This document shows positions 1 through 9,604 of a DNA stretch of 64,000 bases, in pieces (position 1 is the stretch's first letter; every line of letters begins with the position of its first letter). The notes beneath the pieces were generated by a model. That model did not search any database and was not told where the DNA came from. It saw only the letters and a program-made list of their open reading frames with translations. This stretch comes from Micromonospora sp. WMMD1082. GTDB taxonomy: Bacteria > Actinomycetota > Actinomycetes > Mycobacteriales > Micromonosporaceae. The stretch is taken from positions 372,001 through 436,000 of the forward strand of contig NZ_JARUBM010000002.1 of assembly GCF_029626175.1 (NCBI RefSeq). Reading direction: 5' to 3'. Both the position numbers and the translations under genes were made by a program.

Positions 1-926
1 CAGGCGAAGACCTCGCGCAGCCGGCCGCTGGCGGCGTCCGCCTGCCATTCGTCGAAGGTCACCGGCCGTTCCTCGACCCGGTGTCCGGCCGTCGACGCCA
101 GCGTGAGCACCGACTCGCGGGTGATGCCGGGCAGGATCGTGCCGGTCAGCGGCGGTGTGGCGATCGATCCGTCGGCGTAGACGAAGAAGACGTTCATGCC
201 ACCCAGCTCGTCGACGAAGCGACGCTCCACCGCGTCCAGGAAGACCACCTGGTCACAGCCGTGCTCAAGCGCCTCGGCCTGGGCGGCCAGCGAGGCGGCG
301 TAGTTGCCGCCGCACTTGGCCGCCCCGGTGCCGCCGGGCGCCGCCCGGGTGTAGTCGGGCGAGACCCAGACCGTCACCGGCTTGACCCCGCCGGCGAAGT
401 AGGCGCCCACCGGTGACGCGATCACCGAGTAGAGGTACTCGTTGGCGGGGCGAACACCGAGGAAGACCTCGCTGGCGAACATGAACGGTCTCAGGTAGAG
501 GCTGCCGTCCTCGCCGTCGGGGATCCACTCCCGATCGATCTCGATCAGCCGGTGCAGGGAGTCCACGAAGGTCTCCTCCGGCAGCGGTGGCATGGCCATC
601 CGGGCGGCCGAGGTGTTGAACCGGGACGCGTTGGCGTAGGGGCGGAACATCGTGACCCCGCCGTCGGCGGCGCGGTAGGCCTTCATGCCCTCGAAGATCT
701 CCTGCGCGTAGTGCAGCACGGCGCTCGCGGGATCCATCGGGATCGGCCCGCGCGCCTCGAGCCGGGCGTCGTACCAGCCCTTGCCGTCGGCGTAGCGGAT
801 GGTGACCATGTGGTCGGTGAACACCCGGCCGAACCCGGGGTTGGCCAGCAGCGCAGCCCGGTCGGTGGCGGATACCGGCGCGGGGTTCGGACGGATCTCG
901 AAGTCGATCTTGTCACCACCGCTCAT
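1..926 (-). CDS. ilvE: Branched-chain amino acid aminotransferase (partial, C-terminus outside window)
   Basis: Transfers the amino group from glutamate to the 2-oxo acids of Leu, Ile and Val, the last step of their synthesis, using PLP in the cytosol. The reading frame is open from the ATG at 926 to the left edge (about 308 codons), so the C-terminus is missing. It has the fold-type IV signature of the family: [11 protein letters not shown] around the PLP lysine, then [13 protein letters not shown] and the glycine-rich [14 protein letters not shown]. The start is supported by GGGAGG about 8 bases upstream and an N-terminus ([15 protein letters not shown]) like other actinobacterial IlvE proteins. 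It lies downstream of leuB on the same strand, with a 166-bp gap that may hold its own promoter. Confidence 0.95.
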   Translation of the reverse strand, partial: MSGGDKIDFEIRPNPAPVSATDRAALLANPGFGRVFTDHMVTIRYADGKGWYDARLEARGPIPMDPASAVLHYAQEIFEGMKAYRAADGGVTMFRPYANASRFNTSAARMAMPPLPEETFVDSLHRLIEIDREWIPDGEDGSLYLRPFMFASEVFLGVRPANEYLYSVIASPVGAYFAGGVKPVTVWVSPDYTRAAPGGTGAAKCGGNYAASLAAQAEALEHGCDQVVFLDAVERRFVDELGGMNVFFVYADGSIATPPLTGTILPGITRESVLTLASTAGHRVEERPVTFDEWQADAASGRLREVFA

Positions 927-990
927 CGCGCTGACCTCCCTGGGACGACGGCATGCGCCGACCGCACGCCCGAAACATCTGTGTGCCAGA

Positions 991-1012
991 AACCTACCCC
1001 GAACGGTCGTTC
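991..1012 (-). promoter_or_regulatory. Possible ilvE promoter with small palindrome
   Basis: On the minus strand TAGGTT (996-991) fits a -10 element. The palindrome GAACGGTCGTTC (1001-1012) lies immediately upstream and could bind a regulator. There is no convincing -35 sequence, so this is a tentative call. Confidence 0.3.
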
Positions 1013-1092
1013 AGCGGGTAGGTCCACCGCTGGACAGGTGGCACGCTACCGGCCGGAGACGCCGGGCGACCCGAGCCTGGAGGGCGGGCGGC

Positions 1093-2124
1093 TCAGGCGG
1101 CCGCCTGCGCCGCGATCCGGTCGCCCACCTCGGCGGTGCGCAGGGTTACGTCCGCGCCGCGGCCGGCCAGCTCCGCGCTGACCGCTGCGGTGATCCGCGC
1201 GGCGGCGTCGCCGTGGCCGAGCTGGTCGAGCAGCAGGGCCGCCGAGAGTACGGCGGCGACCGGGTCGGCCACACCGCGACCGGCGATGTCCGGCGCGGAG
1301 CCGTGCACCGGCTCGAACATCGACGGGTACGTCCCGTCGGGGTTGATGCAGCCGCTGGCGGCGAGGCCGATCCCTCCGGTCACCGCGGCGGCGATGTCGG
1401 TGAGGATGTCGCCGAAGAGGTTGTCGGTGACCACCACGTCGTAGCGCTGTGGCTGGGTGACCAGGAACATCGCGGCGGCGTCGACGTGCTGATACTCGGT
1501 GGTGACGTCGGGGTGCTCGGCGGCCACCGCCTCGAAGGTGCGGGACCACAGCGAGCCGGCGTGGGTGAGCACGTTGGTCTTGTGCACCAGGGTCACCTTG
1601 CGACGCTCGCGCCGTGCGGCGCGGGCGAAGGCGTCACGGATCACCCGCTCCACGCCGTGCCGGGTGTTCAGGCTCTCCTCGGTGGCGACCTCTGCCGGGC
1701 CGCCCCGGTGCAGCGTGCCGCCGGCGCCGGCGTACAGCCCCTCGGTGCCCTCGCGGACGACCACCAGGTCGACCTCGCCCGGCTTGACCGCCGCCAGCGG
1801 GCTGGCCACGCCGGGCCAGAGCCGGGACGGGCGCAGGTTGACGTACTGGTCGAAGGCGAAGCGCAGCCTCAGCAGCAGGCCGCGCTCCAGCACGCCGGGC
1901 GGCACGGTGGGGTCACCGACCGCGCCGAGCAGGATCGCGTCGTGCCCGGCCAGCTCGCTCAGCACCGAGTCGGGCAGGACCTCGCCGGTGCGGTGGTAAC
2001 GTGCCGCACCGAGGTCGTACTCGGTCGCCTCGACGCCGGGCAACACCGCGTCGATGACCTTGCGGGCCTCCGCGACCACCTCGGGGCCGATCCCGTCCCC
2101 GGCCACCACCGCGATCCGTGTCAC
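1093..2124 (-). CDS. leuB: 3-isopropylmalate dehydrogenase
   Basis: Oxidatively decarboxylates 3-isopropylmalate to 2-oxoisocaproate with NAD+ in leucine synthesis. The protein is 343 residues from the GTG at 2124, the usual size in actinobacteria. It begins [19 protein letters not shown], has the substrate-loop region [20 protein letters not shown], and ends with the metal-site and cofactor motifs [10 protein letters not shown] and [14 protein letters not shown]. An ATG further upstream (2241) is in frame, but GAAGGAG 9 bases before the GTG and the family N-terminus favour 2124. It lies upstream of ilvE on the same strand and is divergent from the ApbE-like gene. Confidence 0.95.
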   Translation of the reverse strand: MTRIAVVAGDGIGPEVVAEARKVIDAVLPGVEATEYDLGAARYHRTGEVLPDSVLSELAGHDAILLGAVGDPTVPPGVLERGLLLRLRFAFDQYVNLRPSRLWPGVASPLAAVKPGEVDLVVVREGTEGLYAGAGGTLHRGGPAEVATEESLNTRHGVERVIRDAFARAARRERRKVTLVHKTNVLTHAGSLWSRTFEAVAAEHPDVTTEYQHVDAAAMFLVTQPQRYDVVVTDNLFGDILTDIAAAVTGGIGLAASGCINPDGTYPSMFEPVHGSAPDIAGRGVADPVAAVLSAALLLDQLGHGDAAARITAAVSAELAGRGADVTLRTAEVGDRIAAQAAA

Positions 2125-2340
2125 GTCCGCCAGCTCCTTCGCTCGAATGGCTCGACGGTACGCTGCCGTCCCGCCCCCCGGTACGAATGTTCCACTTATC
2201 GGGATATCAGCACGCACAGGAGCTTTCCAGCAGGCATTCATGGTGCGGTCATCTGCGCTGCCTAACGTGAGCGTGACGGGCCGTGCGCCCGGGCGGCCGC
2301 CGCGACCCAGGCGGCGGGCGTCGAGGAGGGGGCAGGCGCG

Positions 2341-3183
2341 ATGTGGACCGACGAGCAGCCACGAACCCGGTGGGCGGATCCGGAGACCTTCCGCTTCCGC
2401 CGGCCCGACCTACGGCTCGGCGCCCGGCAGCAGCGGCCGGACCGGTCCGGTCTGGTCGCCGGGGACCGGATCGCCGTCCGGCACACCGTACGCACCTCGA
2501 CGGCGGAGTACACCCTGCTGCTGAACGCGCCCGAGTGGCTGGGCCGGCGCGGGGCCGGCGCGGCGTTGCGGGACGCCGTGGCCGAGCTGCGGGCGATCGA
2601 CCTCACGTACGGGCCGAACCGCCCGGAGAGCCTGGTGTCCCGGTTGCGCCGGGGCGAGATCAGCCCCGAGTCGTACCCGCCGCTGGCGGATCTGGTGGAC
2701 CGGTGCGCCGCGATGCGCGCGGCCACGGACGGCTGGTTCGACGCCTGGGCGGTGCCCGGCGGCTTCGATCCGGGCGGCCTGCTCGGTGGGTGGGCGGTCG
2801 AGCGGGCCGCTGCCCGGTTGCGCGCCGCGGGCATCCATGACTACGCCGTGCTCAGCGGCGCCGACCTGGTGGTACGCGGCCACGCCGGACACGGCGGCCC
2901 GTGGCGCGTCGCGGTGCACCACCCGGCCGACCGGCACCGGGCACCGCTGGTGCTGGAGATGACGGCGGGCGCGATCGGCACCTCCGGGGTGACCGGGCGG
3001 CAGGGGCACGTGGTGGATCCGCACACCGGCGAGCCGGCCGGGCACCTGGTCGCCGCGACGGTGGTGGGCCCCGATCTCGCGGTGGCCGACGCCTACGCCA
3101 CCGCGCTGTACGCGGCGGGACCGGCCGGGCTGGCCTGGTTCCGTGCCGGGGACTACCGGGTGCTCTTCGCCGCCCGCCGCTGA
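2341..3183 (+). CDS. apbE: ApbE-family FAD:protein FMN transferase
   Basis: The 280-residue protein carries ApbE family landmarks: a Ser-Arg-Leu segment near residue 100 ([12 protein letters not shown]), [10 protein letters not shown] around residues 210-220, [12 protein letters not shown], and [12 protein letters not shown] containing the Mg2+-binding Asp. Known family members attach FMN to Thr or Ser of partner proteins such as NqrB/C, RnfD/G or FMN-binding-domain oxidoreductases. Unlike classical periplasmic ApbE it has no signal peptide or lipobox, so it is probably cytoplasmic. No gene for an FMN-binding partner is next to it. GAGGAGGGGG precedes the ATG. It is monocistronic and followed by a strong hairpin. 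Confidence 0.8.
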   Translation: MWTDEQPRTRWADPETFRFRRPDLRLGARQQRPDRSGLVAGDRIAVRHTVRTSTAEYTLLLNAPEWLGRRGAGAALRDAVAELRAIDLTYGPNRPESLVSRLRRGEISPESYPPLADLVDRCAAMRAATDGWFDAWAVPGGFDPGGLLGGWAVERAAARLRAAGIHDYAVLSGADLVVRGHAGHGGPWRVAVHHPADRHRAPLVLEMTAGAIGTSGVTGRQGHVVDPHTGEPAGHLVAATVVGPDLAVADAYATALYAAGPAGLAWFRAGDYRVLFAARR

Positions 3184-3205
3184 ACACGTGACCCCGGTGC
3201 GACAG

Positions 3206-3249
3206 CGATCGGCCTCCACGGTCGCGGCAACGACCGTGGAGGCCGGTCG
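3206..3249 (+). terminator. Hairpin after apbE; rest of the 3184-3493 gap is featureless
   Basis: A perfect 13-bp stem (3211-3223 with 3232-3244, 8-nt loop) extends five more pairs, one a G-T wobble, 25 bases after the apbE stop. It lacks a T-tract, which is common for actinobacterial terminators. In the remaining 310-bp intergenic stretch I see only scattered AT-richer words (a TTGACG near 3376) and no gene or clear promoter. Confidence 0.6.
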
Positions 3250-3493
3250 ACGACGAGTGCGCGTGGCTCGCGCAATCGAGGGGTGCGGGCCGGTCGGCCG
3301 GACGTCAACCTCGCCACCCGAAGACGGGCCGGCGCCACAAGCTCGGCAGGTCACCGCACCCGTACGCTATCGAATTGACGCGTTTCGCGGCAAGGGCTCC
3401 ACAGGGGAGTGTTCGGGCGATCCGGGTAGCCCCATTCGGCCCGGGGACGGGTCGTTTTCGACAAGGTGAATCGCAGATGGCACCCTGTTCGCC

Positions 3494-3853
3494 GTGAGTT
3501 TCGATCTGAGCGTGTGGGCCCTGGCGGACGGGGCGACGCCTGACGACGTGCGAGCCGCGGTGCAGCAGTGCCGCAACGGCCGGCACAGCGAGCGCCAACC
3601 GGACCCACGGCTGGTCGCCTTCTACCGGGCGATCACCGCCCGCTACCCCGACCGGCCGGCCGGCCCGGGCACCCCGTGGGCGGTCGCGCCGCTGCACACC
3701 GCGGCCGACCACGTGGAGCTGAACCTGGACCCGGCCTGCACCGACCAGGTGCTCCTCGACATCGAACGGCTGGCCGGCGAGCATCGACTGATGCTCTTCG
3801 ACGCCCAGGACGGCTCGGTCTACCCGCCACCGGCGGCCCGGCTGCCCGGCTGA
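3494..3853 (+). CDS. Small conserved-type hypothetical protein (119 aa)
   Basis: I do not recognise the family. The protein starts at a GTG (MSFDLSVWALADGATPDD), is soluble, and has no signal peptide, membrane segment or metal motif. Acidic and hydrophobic residues alternate in a compact alpha/beta pattern, and the C-terminal half reads like a small binding domain (HVELNLDPACTDQVLLDIE). The opening resembles small actinobacterial proteins beginning MSFDL.VW that occur as single genes. It is monocistronic, convergent with serA, and ends before a perfect hairpin. Coding is supported by strong third-position GC bias and the placement of both ends, not by homology. Confidence 0.65.
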   Translation: MSFDLSVWALADGATPDDVRAAVQQCRNGRHSERQPDPRLVAFYRAITARYPDRPAGPGTPWAVAPLHTAADHVELNLDPACTDQVLLDIERLAGEHRLMLFDAQDGSVYPPPAARLPG

Positions 3854-3870
3854 CCGACCCCGCACGACGC

Positions 3871-3895
3871 GGGGCCCGGCCGAAGGCCGGGCCCC
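3871..3895. terminator. Bidirectional hairpin terminator
   Basis: Perfect 11-bp GC stem GGGGCCCGGCC with a 3-base loop, placed between the convergent 119-residue gene and serA. There is no T-tract on either side. It can serve both transcription units. Confidence 0.7.
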
Positions 3896-3951
3896 TGTCG
3901 CCGCCGGCGAGGACTGCTCGTCGTGCGGAGACCACCCGTCGCGTGCGTGGG

Positions 3952-5550
3952 CTACTCGTCGCGCAGGTCGGCGGCGCTGGCCGCGGTCGCGCCGATCGAG
4001 TCGGCGGCCGAGGTGAGCAGGTCGGCGCCGAGCGCCTGGTCGACCGTCAACGTCATCAGCGTCTCACCGCCGGCCTCCCGGCGGGCCACCTGCATCGCCG
4101 CGATGTTGATGCCGGACTGACCGAGCAGGGTGCCGACGGTGCCGACCACGCCCGGCCGGTCGGCGTAGCGGAGGAAGAGCAGGATGCCCTCGGCGCCGAT
4201 CTCCACGTCGAAGCCGTCGACCTCGGTCAGCTTGATGACGTCCCGGGCGCCGGCCTGGGTCACGGTCCCGGAGACGCTGACCGTACGGCCGTCGGGCAGC
4301 GCGCCGCGCACGGTGACCAGCACCGGGTGGTCGACGGTCTCGGTCTGGGTGGCCAGCGTCACCTCCACGCCGCGCTGGGCGGCCAGGTGCGGCGCGTTGA
4401 CGTAGGTCACCTGCTCCTCGACCACCGAGCTGAACAGGCCCTTGGTGGCGGCGAGCTTGAGCACCGAGACGTCGTGGTCGACGATCTCGCCGCGTACCTC
4501 GACGGTGACGCTGGCGGCGACCCCGCCGGCCACCGCGGTGAAGGCGCGGCCGAGCTTCTCGGCCAGCGGCAGCAGCGGGCGGACGTCCTCGGCGACCACC
4601 CCACCGGCCTGCACGTTGACCGCGTCCGGCACGAACTCGCCCTGCAGGGCCAGCTTCACGCTCTTCGCCACGGCCAGGCCGGCCTTGTCCTGCGCCTCGG
4701 CGGTGGAGGCACCCAGGTGCGGGGTGGCCACCACGTTGTCGAAGGCGAACAGCGGCGAGGAGGTGCACGGCTCCTTGGCGTAGACGTCCACGCCGGCACC
4801 GCCGACCCGGCCCTCGGCCAGCGCGTTGGCCAGCGCCTGCTCGTCGACCAGCCCGCCCCGGGCGGCGTTGACGATCCGCACCCCCGGCTTGACGATGGAG
4901 AGTTCCTTCTCGCCGATCAGGCCCACGGTCTCCGGGGTCTTCGGCAGGTGGATCGAGATGAAGTCGCTCTCCCGCAGCAGCTCCTCCAGGCCGACCAGGC
5001 GTACGCCCAACTGCGCGGCCCGGGCCGGCTGGATGTACGGGTCGTACGCGATGAGCCGGGTGCCGAACGCCGCGATCCGGGACGCGAAGAGGACACCGAT
5101 GCGACCGAGGCCGACCACGCCGACGGTCTTGCCCTGGATCTCCACGCCGGTGTACTTCGACCGCTTCCACTCCCCCGCCTTGAGCGCCGCGCTGGCGCTG
5201 GCGGTGTTGCGCGCGACCGCGAGCAGCAGCGCGACGGCCTGCTCGGCGGCGGAGACGATGTTGGAGGTGGGCGCGTTGACGACCATGACTCCCCGCGCGG
5301 TGGCGGCCGGCACCTCGACGTTGTCCAGACCGACGCCGGCCCGGGCCACGACCTTGAGCCGGGGCGCGGCGGCGATCGCCTCGGCGTCGATCTGGGTGGC
5401 GCTGCGGACGATGACGGCGTCGGCCTCGGAGAGCGCCGAGAGCAGGGCCGGGCGGTCGGTGCCGTCCACGTGCCGGACGTCGAAGTCGTGGGCGAGCACC
5501 TCGATGGCGGCGGGAGCGAGTTCTTCGGCGATCAGTACGACAGGAGTCAT
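3952..5550 (-). CDS. serA: D-3-phosphoglycerate dehydrogenase
   Basis: Oxidises 3-phosphoglycerate to 3-phosphohydroxypyruvate, the first step of serine synthesis, with NAD+. The 532-residue length and layout match the long actinobacterial form. A substrate-binding region (1-100) is followed by an NAD Rossmann core with VGLGRIG near residue 147. The catalytic set is Arg in NAARGGLVDE, Glu in DVYAKEP and His in TPHLGAST. An intervening domain spans about 320-450, and a C-terminal ACT domain (about 455-532, ADRPGVVGTVGTLLGQSGIN) is expected to give serine feedback. GAGG lies 4 bases before the ATG. It is downstream of ilvC on the same strand but separated by 273 bp and a terminator-like hairpin, so it is probably a separate unit. 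Confidence 0.96.
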   Translation of the reverse strand: MTPVVLIAEELAPAAIEVLAHDFDVRHVDGTDRPALLSALSEADAVIVRSATQIDAEAIAAAPRLKVVARAGVGLDNVEVPAATARGVMVVNAPTSNIVSAAEQAVALLLAVARNTASASAALKAGEWKRSKYTGVEIQGKTVGVVGLGRIGVLFASRIAAFGTRLIAYDPYIQPARAAQLGVRLVGLEELLRESDFISIHLPKTPETVGLIGEKELSIVKPGVRIVNAARGGLVDEQALANALAEGRVGGAGVDVYAKEPCTSSPLFAFDNVVATPHLGASTAEAQDKAGLAVAKSVKLALQGEFVPDAVNVQAGGVVAEDVRPLLPLAEKLGRAFTAVAGGVAASVTVEVRGEIVDHDVSVLKLAATKGLFSSVVEEQVTYVNAPHLAAQRGVEVTLATQTETVDHPVLVTVRGALPDGRTVSVSGTVTQAGARDVIKLTEVDGFDVEIGAEGILLFLRYADRPGVVGTVGTLLGQSGINIAAMQVARREAGGETLMTLTVDQALGADLLTSAADSIGATAASAADLRDE

Positions 5551-5752
5551 TGGTCCTCGTAGATGTCGTCAGAGCGGTCGGCCGGGGCGGTGGACGCTGC
5601 GTTGCGCCCGGCGCGTTTCCGGGCCATGGCCGTCAGGTGCCGAATACGCACCTACCCGCGATCGTAGGCGCCGGGCCGCCCGACGCGCCTCGGTGCGCGA
5701 GGTGAGTGCCCTCACAAACCGGACGTGACCTGCGGGTGACCCGTGGGGGTAC

Positions 5753-5815
5753 CGCGGGTTGCGGCAGCCGGCGGTGTGCGCAGACCCAGGAAGGCCCGGC
5801 ATGCCGCAACCCGCG
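5753..5815 (-). terminator. Large hairpin at the end of the ilvBNC unit
   Basis: The 14-bp perfect arms CGCGGGTTGCGGCA (5753-5766) and its complement (5802-5815) extend inward by five more pairs after a one-base bulge. The structure begins 8 bases after the ilvC stop, as expected for a terminator of the minus-strand ilvB-ilvN-ilvC unit. No T-tract follows. Confidence 0.6.
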
Positions 5816-5823
5816 ACGCGAAC

Positions 5824-6921
<1,098 letters not shown>

Positions 6922-7437
6922 TCAGGCGGCCCGCAGGGCCGGACCGGCGGTGATGGCGCGGGAGCCGCGCCCGATCGCCACCAGGCCCGACTGGACCATC
7001 TCCTTGATGCCGAAGGGCTCAAGGTCACGCAGGAGCGCGTCGAGCTTGTCGGGGGTGCCGGTCGCCTCGATGGTGAGCGTGTCGGCAGCCACGTCGACCA
7101 CCCGGGCGCGGAACAGGTTGACGGTCTCCAGGACCTGGGCCCGGGCGTTGCGGTCCGCCCGCACCTTCACCAGCAGCAACTCGCGGGCCACCGAGGTCGA
7201 CGGATCCAGCTCCACGATCTTGAGCACGTTCACCAGCTTGTTGAGCTGCTTGGTGACCTGCTCCAGCGGGGAGGACTCCGCGTTGACCACGATGGTGATG
7301 CGCGAGACGTCCGGGTTCTCCGTCTCGCCGACGGCGAGACTGTCGATGTTGAACCCGCGCCGGGAGAACAGCCCCGAGACCCGGGCCAGCACGCCCGGCT
7401 TGTTCTCCACCAACACGGACAGCGTATGCATAGTCAC
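6922..7437 (-). CDS. ilvN: Acetolactate synthase small (regulatory) subunit
   Basis: Regulatory partner of IlvB; it binds valine and raises catalytic activity. Of about 171 residues, the N-terminal ACT domain is HTLSVLVENKPGVLARVSGL with RRGFNIDSLAVGETE, and the C-terminal half is the typical IlvN domain (VARELLLVKVRADRNARAQV). GAGGAAGG lies 7 bases before a GTG at 7437; the ATG at 7431 is the alternative and changes only two residues. A longer frame reaching back to 7506 would overlap the ilvB stop and has no ribosome site. It is 58 bp after ilvB and co-transcribed with it. Confidence 0.95.
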   Translation of the reverse strand: MTMHTLSVLVENKPGVLARVSGLFSRRGFNIDSLAVGETENPDVSRITIVVNAESSPLEQVTKQLNKLVNVLKIVELDPSTSVARELLLVKVRADRNARAQVLETVNLFRARVVDVAADTLTIEATGTPDKLDALLRDLEPFGIKEMVQSGLVAIGRGSRAITAGPALRAA

Positions 7438-7495
7438 AGAGCCGCCTTCCTCATGTCCGCACGGCCCTCGCTTCGCTCGGTGCGATCGGCCATGA

Positions 7496-9370
7496 CTAGA
7501 TGTCATCCTCGTCGAAGACCGGGCGAACGCCCCGGGCGAACATGATCTCGTCGTTGCTGGTGCCGGCGGCGACCATCGGCCAGACCATGGCGTCCTTGCC
7601 GACCACGAAGTCGACGACCACCGGCGCGTCGTTGATGGACATCGCCGCCTCGATGGTCCGGTCCACGTCCTCGGCGTTCTCGCAGCGCAGCCCGACGCAG
7701 CCGAGCGCCTCGGCGAGCTTGACGAAGTCCGGGATGCGGTGCTTGTGGGTGCCGAGGTCGGTGTTGGAGTAGCGCTCGTCGTAGAAGAGCGTCTGCCACT
7801 GGCGGACCATGCCGAGGTTGCCGTTGTTGATCACGGCAATCTTGACCGGGATGCCCTCCAGCGCGCAGGTGGCCAGCTCCTGATTGGTCATCTGGAAGCA
7901 GCCGTCGCCGTCGACGGCCCAGACCACGGTGTCCGGCCGGCCCACCTTGGCGCCCATCGCCGCCGGCACCGCGTAGCCCATCGTGCCGAGGCCGCCGGAG
8001 TTGAGCCAGGTCTGCGGCTTCTCGTACGAGATGAACTGGGAGGCCCACATCTGGTGCTGGCCGACACCGGCGACATAGATCGCGTCCGGCCCGGCGATCT
8101 CGCCCAGCCGCTTGATCACGTACTGCGGGGAGAGGGTGCCGTCGGACGGCTCCTCGTAGCCCAGCGGGTAGCGTTCGCGCAGGTCATCCAGCTGCGTCCA
8201 CCAGTCGGCGAGGTCGGTGGTGCGCCCCGCCGCCCGCTCGGCGGTGACCGCCGCGAGCAGTTCGTCGATGACGTGCCGGGCGTCGCCGACGATCGGCACG
8301 TCCGCGTGCCGGTTCTTGCCGATCTCGGCGGGGTCGATGTCGGCGTGCACCACCGTCGCGTCCGGGGCGAAGGAGTCCAGCTTGCCGGTGACCCGGTCGT
8401 CGAACCGGGCGCCGAGCGCCACGATCAGGTCGGCCTTCTGCAGCCCGTAGACCGCGGCGACGGTGCCGTGCATGCCGGGCATGCCCAGGTGCTGCCGGTG
8501 CGAGTCGGGGAAGGCGCCGAGCGCCATCAGCGTGGTGACCACCGGGATGCCGGTCAGCTCGGCCAGCCGGCGCAGGCCCTCGGTGGCGCCGGCCTTGAGC
8601 ACCCCGCCACCGACGTAGAGCACCGGCCGGCGCGCGGTGCTCATCAGCCGCGCCGCCTCCCGGATCTGCTTGCCGTGCGGGTGCAGGGTGGGCCGGTAGC
8701 CGGGCAGGTCCAGGGTGGGCGGCCAGGCGAAGGTCGTCGACGCCTGGAGGACGTCCTTGGGGATGTCCACCAGGACCGGGCCGGGCCGGCCCGTCGAGGC
8801 CAGGTGGAACGCCTCGGCCAGCACCCGCGGGATCTCGCTCGCCTCCTGCACCAGGAAGTTGTGCTTGGTGATCGGCAGCGTGATGCCCTGGATGTCCGCC
8901 TCCTGGAAGGCGTCGGTGCCGATCGCCGGGCGGGCCACCTGGCCGGTGATCGCCACCAGCGGCACCGAGTCCATGTACGCGTCGGCGATCGGGGTGACCA
9001 GGTTCGTCGCGCCCGGGCCGGAGGTGGCGATGCACACCCCGACCCGGCCGGTGGCCTGGGCGTAGCCGGTGGCGGCGTGGCCGGCGCCCTGCTCGTGCCG
9101 GACCAGGATGTGCCGGACGGTCGAGTCGTAGAGCGGGTCGTACGCCGGCAGGATCGCGCCGCCCGGAATGCCGAAGACGACGTCGACGCCGAGCGCCTCC
9201 AGGGAGCGCACCAGCGAGCCGGCGCCAGAGACCGGGGCCGGGGCGGGGCGTACCGCCGGGGCTGCCGGTGTGGCGACGGCGCGGTCGTGGTCGACGGTGC
9301 CCGGGGCCTCTGCGGCGGTGCGGGCCCGCCGGGCGGAGTGGGCGAGGGTCTCGGGCGTGGGTCTCGTCAT
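7496..9370 (-). CDS. ilvB: Acetolactate synthase large (catalytic) subunit
   Basis: Condenses pyruvate with pyruvate or 2-oxobutyrate, the first committed step to Val, Leu and Ile, using ThDP, Mg2+ and FAD. The protein is 624 residues from the ATG at 9370. A low-complexity N-terminal extension of about 55 residues precedes the ThDP pyrimidine domain, with the catalytic Glu in [15 protein letters not shown]. The central FAD domain includes [13 protein letters not shown], and the PP domain has [12 protein letters not shown] and INNGNLG (the GDG-NN ThDP motif, about residue 485). The in-frame start at 9481 would read through the attenuator terminator and is rejected. It is first in the ilvBNC unit and controlled by the leader region upstream. 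Confidence 0.97.
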   Translation of the reverse strand: MTRPTPETLAHSARRARTAAEAPGTVDHDRAVATPAAPAVRPAPAPVSGAGSLVRSLEALGVDVVFGIPGGAILPAYDPLYDSTVRHILVRHEQGAGHAATGYAQATGRVGVCIATSGPGATNLVTPIADAYMDSVPLVAITGQVARPAIGTDAFQEADIQGITLPITKHNFLVQEASEIPRVLAEAFHLASTGRPGPVLVDIPKDVLQASTTFAWPPTLDLPGYRPTLHPHGKQIREAARLMSTARRPVLYVGGGVLKAGATEGLRRLAELTGIPVVTTLMALGAFPDSHRQHLGMPGMHGTVAAVYGLQKADLIVALGARFDDRVTGKLDSFAPDATVVHADIDPAEIGKNRHADVPIVGDARHVIDELLAAVTAERAAGRTTDLADWWTQLDDLRERYPLGYEEPSDGTLSPQYVIKRLGEIAGPDAIYVAGVGQHQMWASQFISYEKPQTWLNSGGLGTMGYAVPAAMGAKVGRPDTVVWAVDGDGCFQMTNQELATCALEGIPVKIAVINNGNLGMVRQWQTLFYDERYSNTDLGTHKHRIPDFVKLAEALGCVGLRCENAEDVDRTIEAAMSINDAPVVVDFVVGKDAMVWPMVAAGTSNDEIMFARGVRPVFDEDDI

Positions 9371-9456
9371 GGCGGTTGGCCTTCGGCTGGAGTGGGTGGG
9401 GCTGCTCACACTGTGGAACGCGGGCGGCGCCAACGTCCGATGGGTTCGACGGCAAG

Positions 9457-9486
9457 AAAAAAGCCCGCGTGCCAGATGCACGGGGC
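9457..9486 (-). terminator. Attenuator terminator upstream of ilvB
   Basis: On the minus strand GCCC-CGTGC pairs across a 5-base loop with GCACG-C-GGGC (one bulged base), followed directly by TTTTTT. This is the only clear intrinsic terminator with a T-tract in the window, and it stands inside the ilvB 5' region, 86 bp before the ilvB start. A second hairpin, an 11-bp perfect stem at 9488-9498 with 9505-9515, lies just upstream and holds the stop codon of the leader peptide in its loop. The alternative antiterminator pairing could not be worked out with confidence by eye. Confidence 0.85.
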
Positions 9487-9500
9487 CAGCGCACTCTCAG

Positions 9501-9569
9501 TCAGGAGAGTGCGCTCAGGTAAGTACTCGCAGCGACCGGTACGACGACATGGGCCCAAGCCTGACGCAT
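9501..9569 (-). CDS. ilvB leader peptide (22 aa, Val-rich)
   Basis: A 22-codon reading frame begins MRQAWAHVVVPVA and ends ALS, with codons GTC GTC GTA in a row and a fourth Val two codons later. Its TGA falls in the loop of the first hairpin, directly before the attenuator terminator. This is the layout of branched-chain amino acid attenuators such as Corynebacterium ilvB. When charged Val-tRNA is scarce, the ribosome should stall on the Val run and terminator formation should be prevented. The ribosome site is weak (GTGAG just before the ATG), and a TTGACT at about 9581-9586 may belong to the promoter. A competing 11-codon frame (9515-9550) has no run of regulatory codons. Confidence 0.75.
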   Translation of the reverse strand: MRQAWAHVVVPVAASTYLSALS

Positions 9570-9604
9570 CTCACGCGATGAGTCAACTGATCCCACATTT
9601 TGGT

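Noticed and set aside
1181..2265. Long plus-strand open frames opposite leuB, serA, ilvB and other genes
   Set aside because: They are antisense shadows caused by high third-position GC. They lack ribosome sites and domain motifs, and the opposite strand encodes well-known enzymes.
9515..9550. Alternative 11-codon leader peptide upstream of ilvB
   Set aside because: It has only isolated Leu and Val codons. The overlapping 22-codon frame has three Val codons in a row and a stop placed in the first hairpin.
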